Positions 52,693 through 63,465 of a stretch of DNA of 64,000 nt are shown here, in pieces. The position numbers and the translations under genes are program-made. Origin of the DNA: Eutreptiella sp. 'Long Island Sound 2002' (lineage: Eukaryota; Euglenozoa; Euglenophyceae; Eutreptiales; Eutreptiaceae); NCBI GenBank assembly GCA_964036045.1, contig OZ038393.1, positions 48,352,429 to 48,416,428 on the forward strand. The letters are read 5' to 3'. The notes below the pieces were generated by a model. The model was not told the DNA's origin, did not search any database, and saw only the letters and a list, made by a program, of their open reading frames with translations. Every line of letters begins with the position of its first letter. The stretch's first letter is position 1.

Positions 52693-53225
52693 TGAAAGTG
52701 CTGCCCTGGGTCGTTGATGGTGCCGGAGGGCTCGGGGCCGGCAAGACCAGTGGAGCAGGCACGCGAGGAGTCGACCTGAACGCTGCTATTGGGGGTAGAA
52801 CCGGAGACTCGGACACCAGCGGAGGCAAGAGCAGCAACAACTGAAGCAAGATCCATGTTGAGTGTTATCCGGCAGAAAATCCCAGTCTATAAAGAAAATT
52901 GATGCGGATTTTATTATGCACATCTGAGTGTCCATATCTGTCTGAAAAGATTTAAATAAATCCGATTGTGAAAAATATTTGGCCGATCTGGCCCGCGAGC
53001 GCGCGTCAGCGGCGAATGGCGATTCCAGGCAAATGATCGGAACGCGGCGGATTTACGGAGAATGGACCGCGGAATCAGATCCGGCATATCAGAAATATAT
53101 AGGTCTGATCCTGAGACTGAGCTGCGAGGCGGCGATTCCGCCGAAGCAAAGAAAATGACCAAAATGTAGCCAATCTGGGTTAGATCAGTGAAAATCTGAG
53201 CAGATGGGGGTTAGCCGCACTTACA
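52693..53225 (-). repeat. 3' LTR of element B
   Basis: 533 bp, minus strand TGTAAGTGCGGC...GCACTTTCA. It includes an ATG (52856) that begins a copy of the gag N-terminal frame. Confidence 0.97.
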
Positions 53226-53240
53226 CTCCCCCTCCAAAAA
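53226..53240 (-). other. Polypurine tract of element B
   Basis: Minus strand TTTTTGGAGGGGGAG lies immediately upstream of the 3' LTR. It is the expected primer for plus-strand DNA synthesis. Confidence 0.85.
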
Positions 53241-54832
53241 CACACTGGGGTGTGTCGCTACGTCAACGAAGAACGTAGTGCGGGTAAGTCCCAGAAAAGA
53301 ATAGAAATGTAGCCTCGATGGGGCGAAATCTGCTTGATCTGACCTGATTTGGGCCGAATTGACACTGAATCAGGCTGGATGAACCTGAAATGAGACAGAA
53401 TGAGGAGTGACGAACAGTCCTCCGTGCAGTACGACATTAGGTTAAGGGCTAACAAGCATGTAAACGTATCGAGAATCGATACCAAACCATGCACTGGTTG
53501 AGAATGAGGTAGATTATTGGTGGATTGAGTGGGGGAATCAAGAAATGGAGTGACATCTCAGCGCTCTGGCACAGTTTCGCTGTCGGGGGCACGCTACGGT
53601 GTCCTCGCCGAACTCTACATCGTGTTACTCCCGCTTTTCTCGTTCTGAAAAGTGCAGCATGTGCTTCAGATTTGGCGCATCTGGTGGATGATCACAAGAT
53701 TCAGCAAGATTGGGAATCAAATTGAGCAGAGATGAAGGAGATTAAACAATCACAGAGAGGGAAAACAAATACAAATGTAGTCTACAGACCCTAAGTGCAC
53801 AGAAGATCATAAGCGTCAACGAAGTTAAGCAAAGCTGTCGACAGATCTTCGAGGAATGAGAAGAGATGACAAGGAAATCAACCTAAATTGTCCTAAAATG
53901 AGTAAATTCCCTGAGATGAAGGTGAAATGAAGCGGAATGTCTAAAATTGAACCTACCAACACTTTCGTTTAGACTAAAGTTAATATATATTGTCGTTTAT
54001 TCAGCTCAATTGTGCTTTCCGGCACGTTGGTTCGCGAGCATCCAACAGATTCCATCAAAATGTGGATCATGTGATGATGCATCATGATGGGACATGCTGG
54101 CCCTGGATCCTTGGCATGTAACGCGCCGAAGGTTCGCTGAAGGCGCTTTACTGACAGTATATAACTGAGAGACACCGAATTTACAGTGGCGGTGGTGTCA
54201 ATCGACTTGGGCAAGGCCAATCTTTCGATGGAGTCCCACAAGACACTTGGATTCACCATTTTCAACAGTTTCAGGTCGGATTGAGCTCACATTGGCGTGT
54301 GCCAAAAATACAACGAAGCTTACGGACTTCAGAGGTTGCTGTTAGAAGTCCCTAGAGCTCCTATGTGAAGGTTGTCTGAACAATTGACGTCTGGGTTTCG
54401 TGCAACAGTGGCAGCATGATGGACAAACCTGAGGAATTCAAGGTAAATTCAAGGAATCTGGATCTGAATCTGGACCTTGACTTCAGCATCACGGCAAATG
54501 AAGGTAAGATCTGAGTTCCTGGCGTCGCAACTGGTGCAGCCAGTACTACAGGGGGTGCCTGTAGGGGTGAATGTCACCGGCCGGTGTTTTTACTATGTAC
54601 ATTTGCTTCCATCTGCACGAGTAGCCAAATTCCAAAAATGCACAGACCAACAGAGACAAGATTACCCCGAATCTGCCTGAATTAAGCCTGAGTTTGGTTT
54701 TTTCTGAACACGGCAGCACACTCCGTGGCTTTCGGCAGCGTATCTACGCCTTGTCTGCCGAACGGAGACCAAAAAAAAAGTTGATTGACGTCAAATTATC
54801 AAACATTTGCAGTTCTCCACATCAGTTCGAAA
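53241..54832 (-). other. 3' untranslated region of element B
   Basis: About 1.6 kb between the end of the chromodomain frame and the polypurine tract. I see only short frames. Ty3 elements often have little sequence here, so a non-coding 1.6 kb is long; it could hold regulatory RNA or a decayed extra gene. Confidence 0.55.
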
Positions 54833-55944
54833 TCAGGAAGAATGAACAGTGGATTGAGCAGAATGTGGTTGGGGCGAGGCTGAAGTCGGCCACGCACGAA
54901 TACATGTGACCACCAACCTGTCTGGTCGGACCCTCGTACGGCTTGGGCGCTGCAAATCAGCGGCCGAACTTGAAGCTTGGTCTTCATTTGGCTCCTGGGC
55001 TGGCCTGACCGCAGGAGGGGGGATCGACGGATCAGCCCTGGAATGTGGATGCTGAGGGCCGTAAAAGGCTGGATCTCGATTCACCACAGGTCTTTTTCCG
55101 TCGCTCTCCACCTGTCTGTCTGGTTTCGACAAACAGTCTGTCAGGAGTACGCCAATTTCGGGGTGCTTCTTGAGGAAGTCGATGAACCCCTTGGTGTACC
55201 CATGGACAAAAGAATGGGCTGGTTCCCAGTTGTTGTGACTGGAATCAAAGCCCCTCCACTCACACAGAAATTCCCATTCGCCCTTGGCGTCACGTCTTGC
55301 TTCAACAATCCTCTTGAGTTCGTACTTCCCCCCTTCGATGACCCGATCGGACAAAATTTTCGAAGTCCAAAAAAAAGGTTTAACTTGATCCTTGGGGGAG
55401 GGGATCTCTCTCTTGAGGCGATCGCCCGAAACGTCAAATTCCTGCTGACATCCACACGAATCCTCCACCTGTTCTCACCAAGATGCGCTGTAACAGCGAA
55501 TGGCCCCTCCCACAAGGGAAGAAGCTTATCATCTCCGTCCAGGGTGGTTTCGGATTTTCGAAGCCAAACTCGATCATCGACTTCAAAATTGTGGGGGTTT
55601 TTTCGGCCTTGATTCTGGACCCAAAGCCAGTCAGCTTGATGCTTCTCGATTAATTTGGAGACAGTTTTTTCTGCTCGTTGAACTTCGTCCAAAGACAACG
55701 AAGCATCTTTACAGGGGCGAGGATTATTCAACGGCATGTTCCACCAACACTTCTTTCGTCCAAAGACAATTTCATTTGGAGAAAGGCCATGATTCAAAGG
55801 CGTGTTGTGGTAACGGCGAAGCATGGCGAAAAGAATCTCAAGCCAATGGAAATCCTTTTCACTCGCGAGCTCCTTACGAAGCATATTTATAAGTGAGCGA
55901 CCGGCTCTTTCGCCAGGCAGCGCTCGATGCGAGTGGATTTCACA
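54833..55944 (-). CDS. Element B pol, 3' part: integrase end and chromodomain (stop and frameshift)
   Basis: This continues integrase in the same frame after the TGA at 55947-55945. The catalytic Glu is in ALPGERAGRSLINMLRKELA; later NTPLNHGLSPNEIVFGRKKC and VDDRVWLRKSETTLDGDDKL are typical of the integrase C-terminal region. Near 55370 there is a run of eight T on the minus strand (A8 on plus). The chromodomain is in another frame from there: YELKRIVEARRDAKGEWEFL, then CEWRGFDSSHNNWEPAHSFV. The last 110 residues are polar and end at 54833. A single indel at the T8 run would restore one frame. Confidence 0.85.
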
Positions 55945-58900
55945 TCAGAGGTGGTGGATTCCAAGGCGAGCACATAATTCTCTCCACCATTCGGAGGTGT
56001 ACTCTTTGCCTGAGTCCGTAACCACCTCGGATGGGACGTCCCAACCTCCCATCCAGGTCTGCGCGCACCATTTGGCGGCAGCCTTGCCAGTCATCGACTC
56101 AATGTTGCAAGGCAACACCTGCATGTAGCCAGAATGACGGCATTGTATAAGGAGCACTCCATTGACCTTTTTGTTGGTCCAATGGCACTCTTCGTCGTCG
56201 AGTTCACCGAGATAGAAAAAATCACTGGTGACTCTGTTAAAGAGGCGCTCCGGAATAGGATGTGGCCTCAGATGGCCGTGCTTCTTCGCGCTGGGGGGCG
56301 TCGAGACAGCACATTGGGCACATCCGGCGGCTACTTTCATGCAATGAGTATATAGCCGTGAGCCAAACATCCTATGTTTAATCATCGACCATAATCGACG
56401 GCCATGTGCGTGGGGGGACTCCCATTTATGCCACCAGTTTAACACTCGGGGGGCCAGGGCGTCTGGTACGCACAATTTACCCTCCATCCACAGCTTCCCC
56501 CCATCCAACGAGTACTCAGAAAAAATCCCATCCTTGTGAGCATCTTTGGATTTCAGATTTCCAAAGACCTCTTTAAACATGGGATCCTGCAGATAATCGG
56601 ACGTCCAGTCACGGATGATAAGGGAATCTTTAGGCAGGGGTGGAGTTTTGGCCGGATCTCGACGCTTAATGCCCTGGATCAACCGAAATCGACTTACTCG
56701 TCGGGTGTAGTCAAACCGTTTCACACTCCCTGAGGAGGGATCGGTGACTTTCTCCACGACTTTCAGTGTTTTGGTGCAGATCTCATGAGCATGCGCCGGA
56801 TCTGAGGAGGCCGTGATGTCGTGACACGGCAATGCATGCTGTTTAACTGCGCATTGCATGCATTCACGTCGGAGGAGCTTTTTTTCCTCTTGATCCCACT
56901 CGATCACGACGTGGCGGTCCTGCTCCGTACCATGGATGTTGGTACTTTGCAGCCCCTGTGAAGCGGGGTAAGCCCATCGGCTCAGAGCATCCGCTACCGT
57001 GTTGTGTTTTCCAGGCAAATACGACACATGGAGGTCAAACAGAGAGAGAAATTCGTGCCATCTGGCCCGTCGACCAGCTGGGCTCGCGACAGTATCAATG
57101 TGTTCGGTGGCCCAATACTCCAGAGATCGATGATCCGTCAGGACCTCGACTCGATTGGTGCCAACCCACGATTGGTACTTTTTCAGAGCGCAAATTATGG
57201 CGTAAGTCTCTTGCTCACGCGGTGACCATTGCATCTGGCGTGGAGCTAGCTTCCGCGACCAAAATGCAAGAGGGTAATGATCACCTGTGGCTTCATCAAC
57301 CTGTTCAACGACAGCTCCGATCGCGTACCTAGAAGCGTCGGTTCTTATGTAGAAGGGTCGGTCGAATTGCGGCACATGTAACGTGGCGACTTCGCAGAGG
57401 GCTGCCTTCAAGTGATGGAAGGCCTCCTCGCACTCGTCAGTCCACTTGACACGAACCTTTGAACCTGCCTTGCCCGCATCTCTCCCTACCTTCAATAATT
57501 CAGTGAGGGGGGCAGCAAATTTGGCATAATTCGGCACAAAAGTGTGGTAAAAATTGCAACAACCCAGCAATCCTCTCAATTCCGTGATCGTCTCAGGGCG
57601 CTTCCACTTCTGAATAGCGACGAGCTTCCCTGGACTGGGTTGTCGGGTGCCATTCTCTAGGAGAGAACCACAAAATTCGACTGATTTTAAAAATAGTTTT
57701 CCCTTCTTTGGCCCACAAATCAGCTGATTGGCATCAAGAATGTCCAAAACTTGGTTCAGCTGCTTTTCATGTAGGGCCACCAGCTCGGCTTCGGTCAGTC
57801 CCTCCCCTTCCGTCGCGATGATTGTGTCATCTATGTACACACTCACGAAGGCACGAAGCTCAGGATGGGCTGTAAAAAGCACATCCTCCATCATTCTTTG
57901 AAAAAACGAAGGGGCATTCTTCAGGCCCATGGGCATGACCGTCCACTGGACGGGGCCACATGGCGTGCACATACACGTGAGAGGTCGGCTGTCCTTCCTC
58001 AACGGCATTTGGTGAAAGCCGTGACGGAGATCCAGCACAGAAAACAAACGACCTCTTGCCCTCTTGGCGATTTCCTCCTCAATGAGGGGCAGGGGGTGTG
58101 AATCCGCCTTGGTTTCGGCGTTGAGATTGCGAAAATCAACAACCATTCGCCAACCATCAATAGTGTTCTGGTCTGCAGGCGGCGGCTTCGGGACTGTGAA
58201 GGGTGCACAGCACCATTCGCTGGTCATACAACCCTCAAGCCAACCAAATTCCCTGATATTTCTCTCGATGACTTTTCTGAGTATCTCATGTTTGTGTCCA
58301 TGGTTCTCATAAGGACGCTGTTTCTTCGCCTTGTAACCTTCACGAAGCTCGATGAAGGCTTCACCGAACTGCCCACGGACAGGGGGGTCTTTGATCAACT
58401 TCCCCGAAAGGGTTGTGTCCTTCCGTTCCTCAAAAATCTTTTCTCTTGTCTTGGAACACAATTCAGTGTCCACCTGATCGCCAGGAATTACTGACGAAAA
58501 AACTTTGGCGACTTCTTCGGCCTTGGCAGGAAGAATCTTCTTACGGATGTCCCTAAAGAGGTCCGTATCAACTGCCTCTTGAAGATAGGTGGGTCGAGTG
58601 TCGACATTCCAGAGATTCCCTTCGTGATCCAGCTCCTCGAAAGGATCTACGAAAGCTTCCACACGGGGTTTTTCATAAAAAACTCTGAATTTGCGGCGCG
58701 ATTTAAAATTTTTCTTCGCCCGTGCACTGAAGATTCTTTTCGATGTCGATCGTATTGGGGAAGAGGGAGTCGAGGCGGATCCATTTGACGTTGGATCACC
58801 TTGGGTATCTGACGGACAAAAATCAGAAAAAATAGATTCATCATCAGTACCACGCTCAACCTCAGATTCAGACCCAACACAAGAATCAGTACCAGAATCA

Positions 58901-60063
58901 GCAGAATTAGAGTCAGAAAGCTTTCCATCCACCAGGAATGCAAGCGAACTCCAGGACCGCTGTGGCAGGGGACCTGTGTCGTCCCTGGCATACAGCTTAA
59001 TCTTCCTGGGAAGTTCGATGTAATCTACACAAATGTCTTGTAATTCCTGAAACCAAGGCTTGTCGTCCCACAAGGGCACAACTAAAATCGCCTGGGTTTT
59101 ATCTTGCTTGATTTTGTGGATGACCTGCTGGATTAAGTGAAACGGAGGATTAATCCATAACTTCTTGTCCCATTTATGGGTCCAAGCATCGCGAAAATGC
59201 TTATCAAAGCGCCTGTTCTCACGGTTAGCAAAGGCATCATACTGTGGCCAAAAGGAATGGTGTTCATGAAAATATTCACAAATTGCATCGCGCCATTTGT
59301 CGACAACTCTGTAGGATGAAGAGTGCCAGCGCGAAGGGCGTCGTGGCTGGGAGTCCCTACGAAGACATTCTAACTCTGGGGAGTAATCGGCACTCCCATT
59401 CACCTCTGCAATGGTGACATCTTCGCCAAATTTTGGTGTAACCTTTTGCTTCAAAAATTCTTCTGCCCTTTTAAACCCTGCGTGCAAAAAACGAAATTCA
59501 GGACGCTCCAAGGGACCTGACTCCAGCAAAAAACAACGCCGATGACCTACGGGCGCCACCCTGTTCTTGCGAAGCCAAGGATGGCCCAAGTACAGGTCAT
59601 ACTTTATGTCGGCACGATAGAAGTAGTCATCCTTAAGGACAACTTCCTCCACATTGCCTTCTTCCCAAAGGTCTTGAGCGACCAAATGAGTTGATATATA
59701 ACAACCGCGTTGCCCACCTGCGAGAGAATGTCCAGAAACTCCCTCGAGGGTAACAGGATGAGGCGATTCAAACACGCAGTCGTCGGGTAAGAAAGAATTG
59801 GATTGGAGATTTACCTCTGATCCATTGTCACACAAACAAGTGGCGAGGTGGAAATTTCCCTTGCAATCAGAGACCCACAGCTTTGTGACAAACTGACGGG
59901 CCCTGTGCTTGGACTGTACACCAACCTCGTCCACTACAACAGAAGGATCCGCTGCCGGATCCAGGGGAGAGGAGACAAGCGACCCTACATCAAGTAATGG
60001 TCGAGATGGAATCTGGGGATCATGCCTGAAATCGCCTTGGGAGGGGCGATTTTCGTGGCTCCC
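55945..60063 (-). CDS. Element B pol: protease, methylase-like domain, reverse transcriptase, RNase H, integrase
   Basis: The frame is open directly after the gag UAG at 60066-60064 and in the same phase; MDEVGVQSKH (59934) is only the first Met. Counting from that Met: aspartic protease near 36 (CDNGSEVN, where the usual Ser/Thr is Asn); a DNA-adenine-methylase-like domain at about 205-337 with INPPFHLI at 261-268 and VPLWDDKPWFQEL; reverse transcriptase with LDLRHGFHQMPL and the catalytic VYIDDTII near 700; RNase H beginning YIRTDASRYAIG near 865; integrase zinc domain (HAHGRRLWSMIKHRMF, CAQC) and core with VTSDFFYL (about 1242) and VVTDSGKEY (about 1303). It ends at TGA after LGIHHL, just before the catalytic Glu. 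All key residues other than the protease Asn look normal. Confidence 0.93.
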   Translation of the reverse strand, partial: GSHENRPSQGDFRHDPQIPSRPLLDVGSLVSSPLDPAADPSVVVDEVGVQSKHRARQFVTKLWVSDCKGNFHLATCLCDNGSEVNLQSNSFLPDDCVFESPHPVTLEGVSGHSLAGGQRGCYISTHLVAQDLWEEGNVEEVVLKDDYFYRADIKYDLYLGHPWLRKNRVAPVGHRRCFLLESGPLERPEFRFLHAGFKRAEEFLKQKVTPKFGEDVTIAEVNGSADYSPELECLRRDSQPRRPSRWHSSSYRVVDKWRDAICEYFHEHHSFWPQYDAFANRENRRFDKHFRDAWTHKWDKKLWINPPFHLIQQVIHKIKQDKTQAILVVPLWDDKPWFQELQDICVDYIELPRKIKLYARDDTGPLPQRSWSSLAFLVDGKLSDSNSADSGTDSCVGSESEVERGTDDESIFSDFCPSDTQGDPTSNGSASTPSSPIRSTSKRIFSARAKKNFKSRRKFRVFYEKPRVEAFVDPFEELDHEGNLWNVDTRPTYLQEAVDTDLFRDIRKKILPAKAEEVAKVFSSVIPGDQVDTELCSKTREKIFEERKDTTLSGKLIKDPPVRGQFGEAFIELREGYKAKKQRPYENHGHKHEILRKVIERNIREFGWLEGCMTSEWCCAPFTVPKPPPADQNTIDGWRMVVDFRNLNAETKADSHPLPLIEEEIAKRARGRLFSVLDLRHGFHQMPLRKDSRPLTCMCTPCGPVQWTVMPMGLKNAPSFFQRMMEDVLFTAHPELRAFVSVYIDDTIIATEGEGLTEAELVALHEKQLNQVLDILDANQLICGPKKGKLFLKSVEFCGSLLENGTRQPSPGKLVAIQKWKRPETITELRGLLGCCNFYHTFVPNYAKFAAPLTELLKVGRDAGKAGSKVRVKWTDECEEAFHHLKAALCEVATLHVPQFDRPFYIRTDASRYAIGAVVEQVDEATGDHYPLAFWSRKLAPRQMQWSPREQETYAIICALKKYQSWVGTNRVEVLTDHRSLEYWATEHIDTVASPAGRRARWHEFLSLFDLHVSYLPGKHNTVADALSRWAYPASQGLQSTNIHGTEQDRHVVIEWDQEEKKLLRRECMQCAVKQHALPCHDITASSDPAHAHEICTKTLKVVEKVTDPSSGSVKRFDYTRRVSRFRLIQGIKRRDPAKTPPLPKDSLIIRDWTSDYLQDPMFKEVFGNLKSKDAHKDGIFSEYSLDGGKLWMEGKLCVPDALAPRVLNWWHKWESPHAHGRRLWSMIKHRMFGSRLYTHCMKVAAGCAQCAVSTPPSAKKHGHLRPHPIPERLFNRVTSDFFYLGELDDEECHWTNKKVNGVLLIQCRHSGYMQVLPCNIESMTGKAAAKWCAQTWMGGWDVPSEVVTDSGKEYTSEWWRELCARLGIHHL

Positions 60064-60066
60064 CTA
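60064..60066 (-). promoter_or_regulatory. In-frame UAG between gag and pol, candidate readthrough site
   Basis: Minus strand GCC TAG GGG AGC. Gag (GGQNA) and pol (GSHENRPSQGDF) are in the same frame with no other stop for the next 1,370 codons. A single UAG followed by G is the arrangement used by gammaretroviruses for readthrough. Readthrough here is an inference; no structure was modelled. Confidence 0.7.
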
Positions 60067-62932
60067 GGCGTTCTGACCTCCAGTGGCTGCGTTAACATTG
60101 TGAACACACCCTGATTCGTCGACCCACTCATCTTGGAACGGATCATCTGCTGGATTCAAGGCATTTTCAACGTAATCTCGATCCGCATCGGACACCTGAT
60201 CTGCACCTGAGACCTGATCCACACGATGGTTGCCCTTTCCACGTCCACGGCCACGGCCGCTGGATGATGGACCTCCACCGTCGCCACGCCCTCTGCCCTT
60301 ACCAGAGAAAGGGGTCCCAGAAGGATTTCCCTTACCTTTACCCTGGGATCCTGGAGCATTTCCCTTGTTTGTACCGGATTTAGGGGTTTGGCCTGGATTT
60401 CGATTTCCGCCTCCGGTGTTGCCATTGGGACTTTTCTGGCCGTTCGGCTGCCCACCGGAGCCGGATGGAGTCCGATTTCCTGTGCCTTGGGACCCGCCAG
60501 GGCCTCCAGTATTTTTGTTTCCACCGGAGGGGGTCGGATTCCCTTTTCCCCCCTTTCCACCATGCACCTGTCTGTCATTCCTGTCTGAATTCTGCGGATT
60601 ACTGATATTTTCACCAATCACCTTGTGATCGTAAGAAGACCATCGGTGATTACCAGTAGAATGCGTCTTAGCTCGGTTCGTAGAACCTAAAAGAAGGCAG
60701 ATGCTACAGTGATCCTGAACATTCCGGGTGTCATTCACCTTTTTGTTGCCCTTTTGGGCCCCATTTTGGGTGTTTTGCTGGGTATTCTTGTTTCCCCCAA
60801 GACCCTCATGGAAATTTTGATTGGCGGCGTCGGCGAGCCGCTCAACCTCTTCCCACAATTCCTTCGGGGTGAACGAAAACACCCAGTTCCTGGCCTTCAG
60901 GCGATGGCCATGAAAGCTTACTCCCTTGTTGAGGACCTGGACAAACAAGTCCCGATCCTCGTGTTCATTAAATTTGATTTTCCACGTGTTTTCAGTGAAT
61001 TTCACCTTGGAAAACGACGTGGGGGAGCACTTTTGAAGTGCCTCCCTGACCGTAAACCTGTTGGCCGAGGCATCAAAGCCTTCGACCTCCGCCCACCAGG
61101 TCTTGACCTTTTCTTCGGACTGTTTATTCCGAAGGGTGGCGGCAGTTTCGGAGGGGATCTTGTCAAAAATCAGATTTTTCAGCTCGGCACTAGAAAATTT
61201 TTCGCCTGAATGTTCAGATTCTTCCACTAAGTTCCAGAAGCGCTGTCTCTTGTCTTGCACTTCGTGCAAGATTAATCGCGAGAATGAAGGAAAATTCTTC
61301 AACATCTGGTGGTAATGGTCCTCTGGCAGCCGGGATCCACGTACCTCCAACTGTTCCCACACCTCATCAAAGGTAAGGGGGGAACTTGAATCCTCACGAT
61401 CACTCCAGGTCCTGAGCCAAGTGTTGGCCGGCGCTCCCTCAAGGCAGTCCAAGAGGGCCATCAAGAACTGATCATCTTGGAGTTTTTGAGTCTTAACCCA
61501 CAATTTAAATTCCCGTTGGAACTGAGGCCAACGTCTGGGGTTCCCATTATACTTTGGTTGCTTGGCAACCTGACGAAGTCGCAATGAAGTAGGATTAAGA
61601 AGTGAATCCAGCCCAACACCGGCCGTAATGGCAGACACCTTGGCAGCATCATTCGCCACACCAGCTCCGGCGAGGGTCTGGGCGAGCAACAGCTGGGCTA
61701 AGGCATTGGAATCAGCAGCAGGAGGGGCAGTACGGGAGGCAGTTCGCTTGGCATTCTGAGCCTCAGTCCTAGCCTTCGCCGTCCTACTCTGAGAACGAGA
61801 GATTGTAACCCTTTCCTTTAGTTTGGTCCTGCTGATCCTTGCATCGGTGGTCTTAGAGTCCACCGAAGGAGCAATTGAAAAAATTTCTGTCGCCTCCTCC
61901 GACGGTTCTGTTGTTTGTTCCACCGATGATGCGCCCTCAGACCGCATGTGCGTCTTGAAAAGATCTTTAATTCCCAGCGTTTGAATGATGAGTTGCATTT
62001 GATCTTTGAGCAATTGGAGCTCAGTATCTCGCTGGGATCTGCAGGAACAGTCGGCAGGACAGTACATACCGTGTCCTGAAGGGCCTGAGCAGGCTGTCGG
62101 ACCGCTGATCTCGGTGGTCCGCAGCCAGGAGTCCACTTGGGGAGCTCCTTCAGCCCTAATTTCCAGACTTGCCTGCCTGGCCGCCTCTAAAATTCCTTCC
62201 TCAACCGCGGCGGCTAGATCGTCGCGGATGGAAACAGGGGGATGAGGGGCGGAGGGCCCGGCAACAGGTGCCTTGGTCTTCTCCTTCGGGAAGGGGCTTG
62301 CCTCCCAGATCTGCAAAAAAATGGCAAAAGAGTCATCTTCTTGAGAACGCCACCACATCCTGGTATTAATTTCTTCTTGGAGGAGGAAAAAATATTCGAA
62401 TAAAAAATCAGAGGCGATTCTTTCTTGTCCAATCAGCTTAGACGTGGCTAAGAGACAAAGGGCCTCAAGCGCCTCAAGGTTACGTGTCACTTCTGGAGAC
62501 AAATGGTCGTCCCATTGTGCCCAAGAGGCTGGTCGATTATAGCTAGGTACCTCACCTGGACCACCCATCTCAATGTCGTCAATGTCGGCTTCGATGGTCT
62601 CGAATGTTGGACATTGGTAAGGAATGTGGGTACCTGCCAGCTCCGTAAGGTCTACCGGAGCGTTGCCACCGTCGTAGGCTGGCGGATTCCAGCTGCTCGA
62701 TGGCCAATTTCGACTGGGATTAGGATAATTTGGGTCTCCACAGCTGCTGATTTGTGCCCTTCTTGGGCAGCTTGGGCTTGCGCAAGGCATTTCTCTCAAG
62801 GCCTCGTTCGCACAGCACCAGGGCAACGTAATCGTTACTTCTCCGGAGGTGGCGGGGTCTACGGGGCCATACTGGGGAGCTAGCTGTGGTTGGGACACCA
62901 AAGGAACAACATTCAGGTAGCCTCTGCTACCA
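60064..62932 (-). CDS. Element B gag
   Basis: The frame is open from an ATG at 63096 inside the 5' LTR, through the primer site, to a UAG at 60066-60064 (1,010 codons). The part outside the LTR starts at HGSRGYLNVV. First Met after the primer site is in REMPCASPSC. The body has an acidic N-terminal region, a Ser/Arg-rich block (TISRSQSRTAKARTEAQNAK), then a capsid-like domain (RQVAKQPKYNGNPRRWPQFQ; WLRTWSDREDSSSPLTFDEV; LRNKQSEEKVKTWWAEVEGF). A Cys/His motif CSICLLLGSTNRAKTHSTGN with a following H is not a classic CCHC knuckle. The C-terminus is Gly/Asn/Arg-rich (GRGRGKG), suiting nucleic-acid binding. Gag forms the particle in which reverse transcription occurs. Confidence 0.88.
62921..62932 (-). 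other. tRNA primer binding site of element B
   Basis: Minus strand TGGTAGCAGAGG directly after the 5' LTR end CA, with no spacer. It is complementary to CCTCTGCTACCA, the 3' end of animal-type initiator Met tRNA. Confidence 0.9.
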
Positions 62933-63465
62933 TGAAAGTGCTGCCCTGGGTCGTTGATGGTGCCGGAGGGCTCGGGGCCGGCAAGACCAGTGGGGCAGGC
63001 ACGCAAGGAGTCGACCTGAACGCTGCTATTGGGGGTAGAACCGGAGACTCGGACACCAACGGAGGCAAGAGCAGCAACAACTGAAGCAAGATCCATGTTG
63101 AGTGTTATCCGGCAGAAAATCCCAGTCTATGAAGAAAATTGATGCGGATTTTTTTATGCACATCTGAGTGTCCATATCTGTCTGAAAAGATTTAAATAAA
63201 TCCGATTGTGAAAAATATTTGGCCGATCTGGCCCGCGAGCGCGCGTCGGCGGCAAATGGCGATTCCAGGCAAATGATCCGAACGCGGCGGATTTACGGAG
63301 AATGGACCGCGGAATCAGATCCGGCATATCAGAAATATATAGGTCTGATCCTGAGACTGAGCTGCGAGGCGGCGATTCTGCCGAAGCAAAGAAAATGACC
63401 AAAATGTAGCCAATCTGGGTTAGATCAGTGAAAATCTGAGCAGATGGGGGTTAGCCGCACTTACA
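62933..63465 (-). repeat. 5' LTR of element B
   Basis: 533 bp, minus strand TGTAAG...TTTCA, same length as 52693-53225. It carries the promoter by definition; I could not fix the start site, although minus-strand AT-rich words (AAAAATCCGCATC, TTTATTTAAATC) are present in its middle. Confidence 0.97.

Larger units (their letters stand above)
52693..63465 (-). mobile_element. Element B: complete 10,773-bp Ty3/Gypsy chromovirus
   Basis: Two 533-bp LTRs (52693-53225 and 62933-63465) differ at 9 positions that I counted (98.3% identity) and start/end with TG...CA on the minus strand. The GTCTG target duplication is perfect. The primer site directly follows the 5' LTR and a polypurine tract directly precedes the 3' LTR. 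Order on the minus strand: LTR, primer site, gag, UAG, protease, methylase-like domain, reverse transcriptase, RNase H, integrase, chromodomain, 1.6 kb non-coding, LTR. The high LTR identity points to recent insertion. One TGA in integrase and one frameshift at a T8 run currently break pol. Confidence 0.97.

Noticed and set aside
52705-52849. Integrase-fragment frame starting in the LTR of element B
   Set aside because: The Met at 52849 and first 50 residues are LTR sequence of B joined by chance in frame to pol of A; the true upstream residues are at 63466 and beyond.
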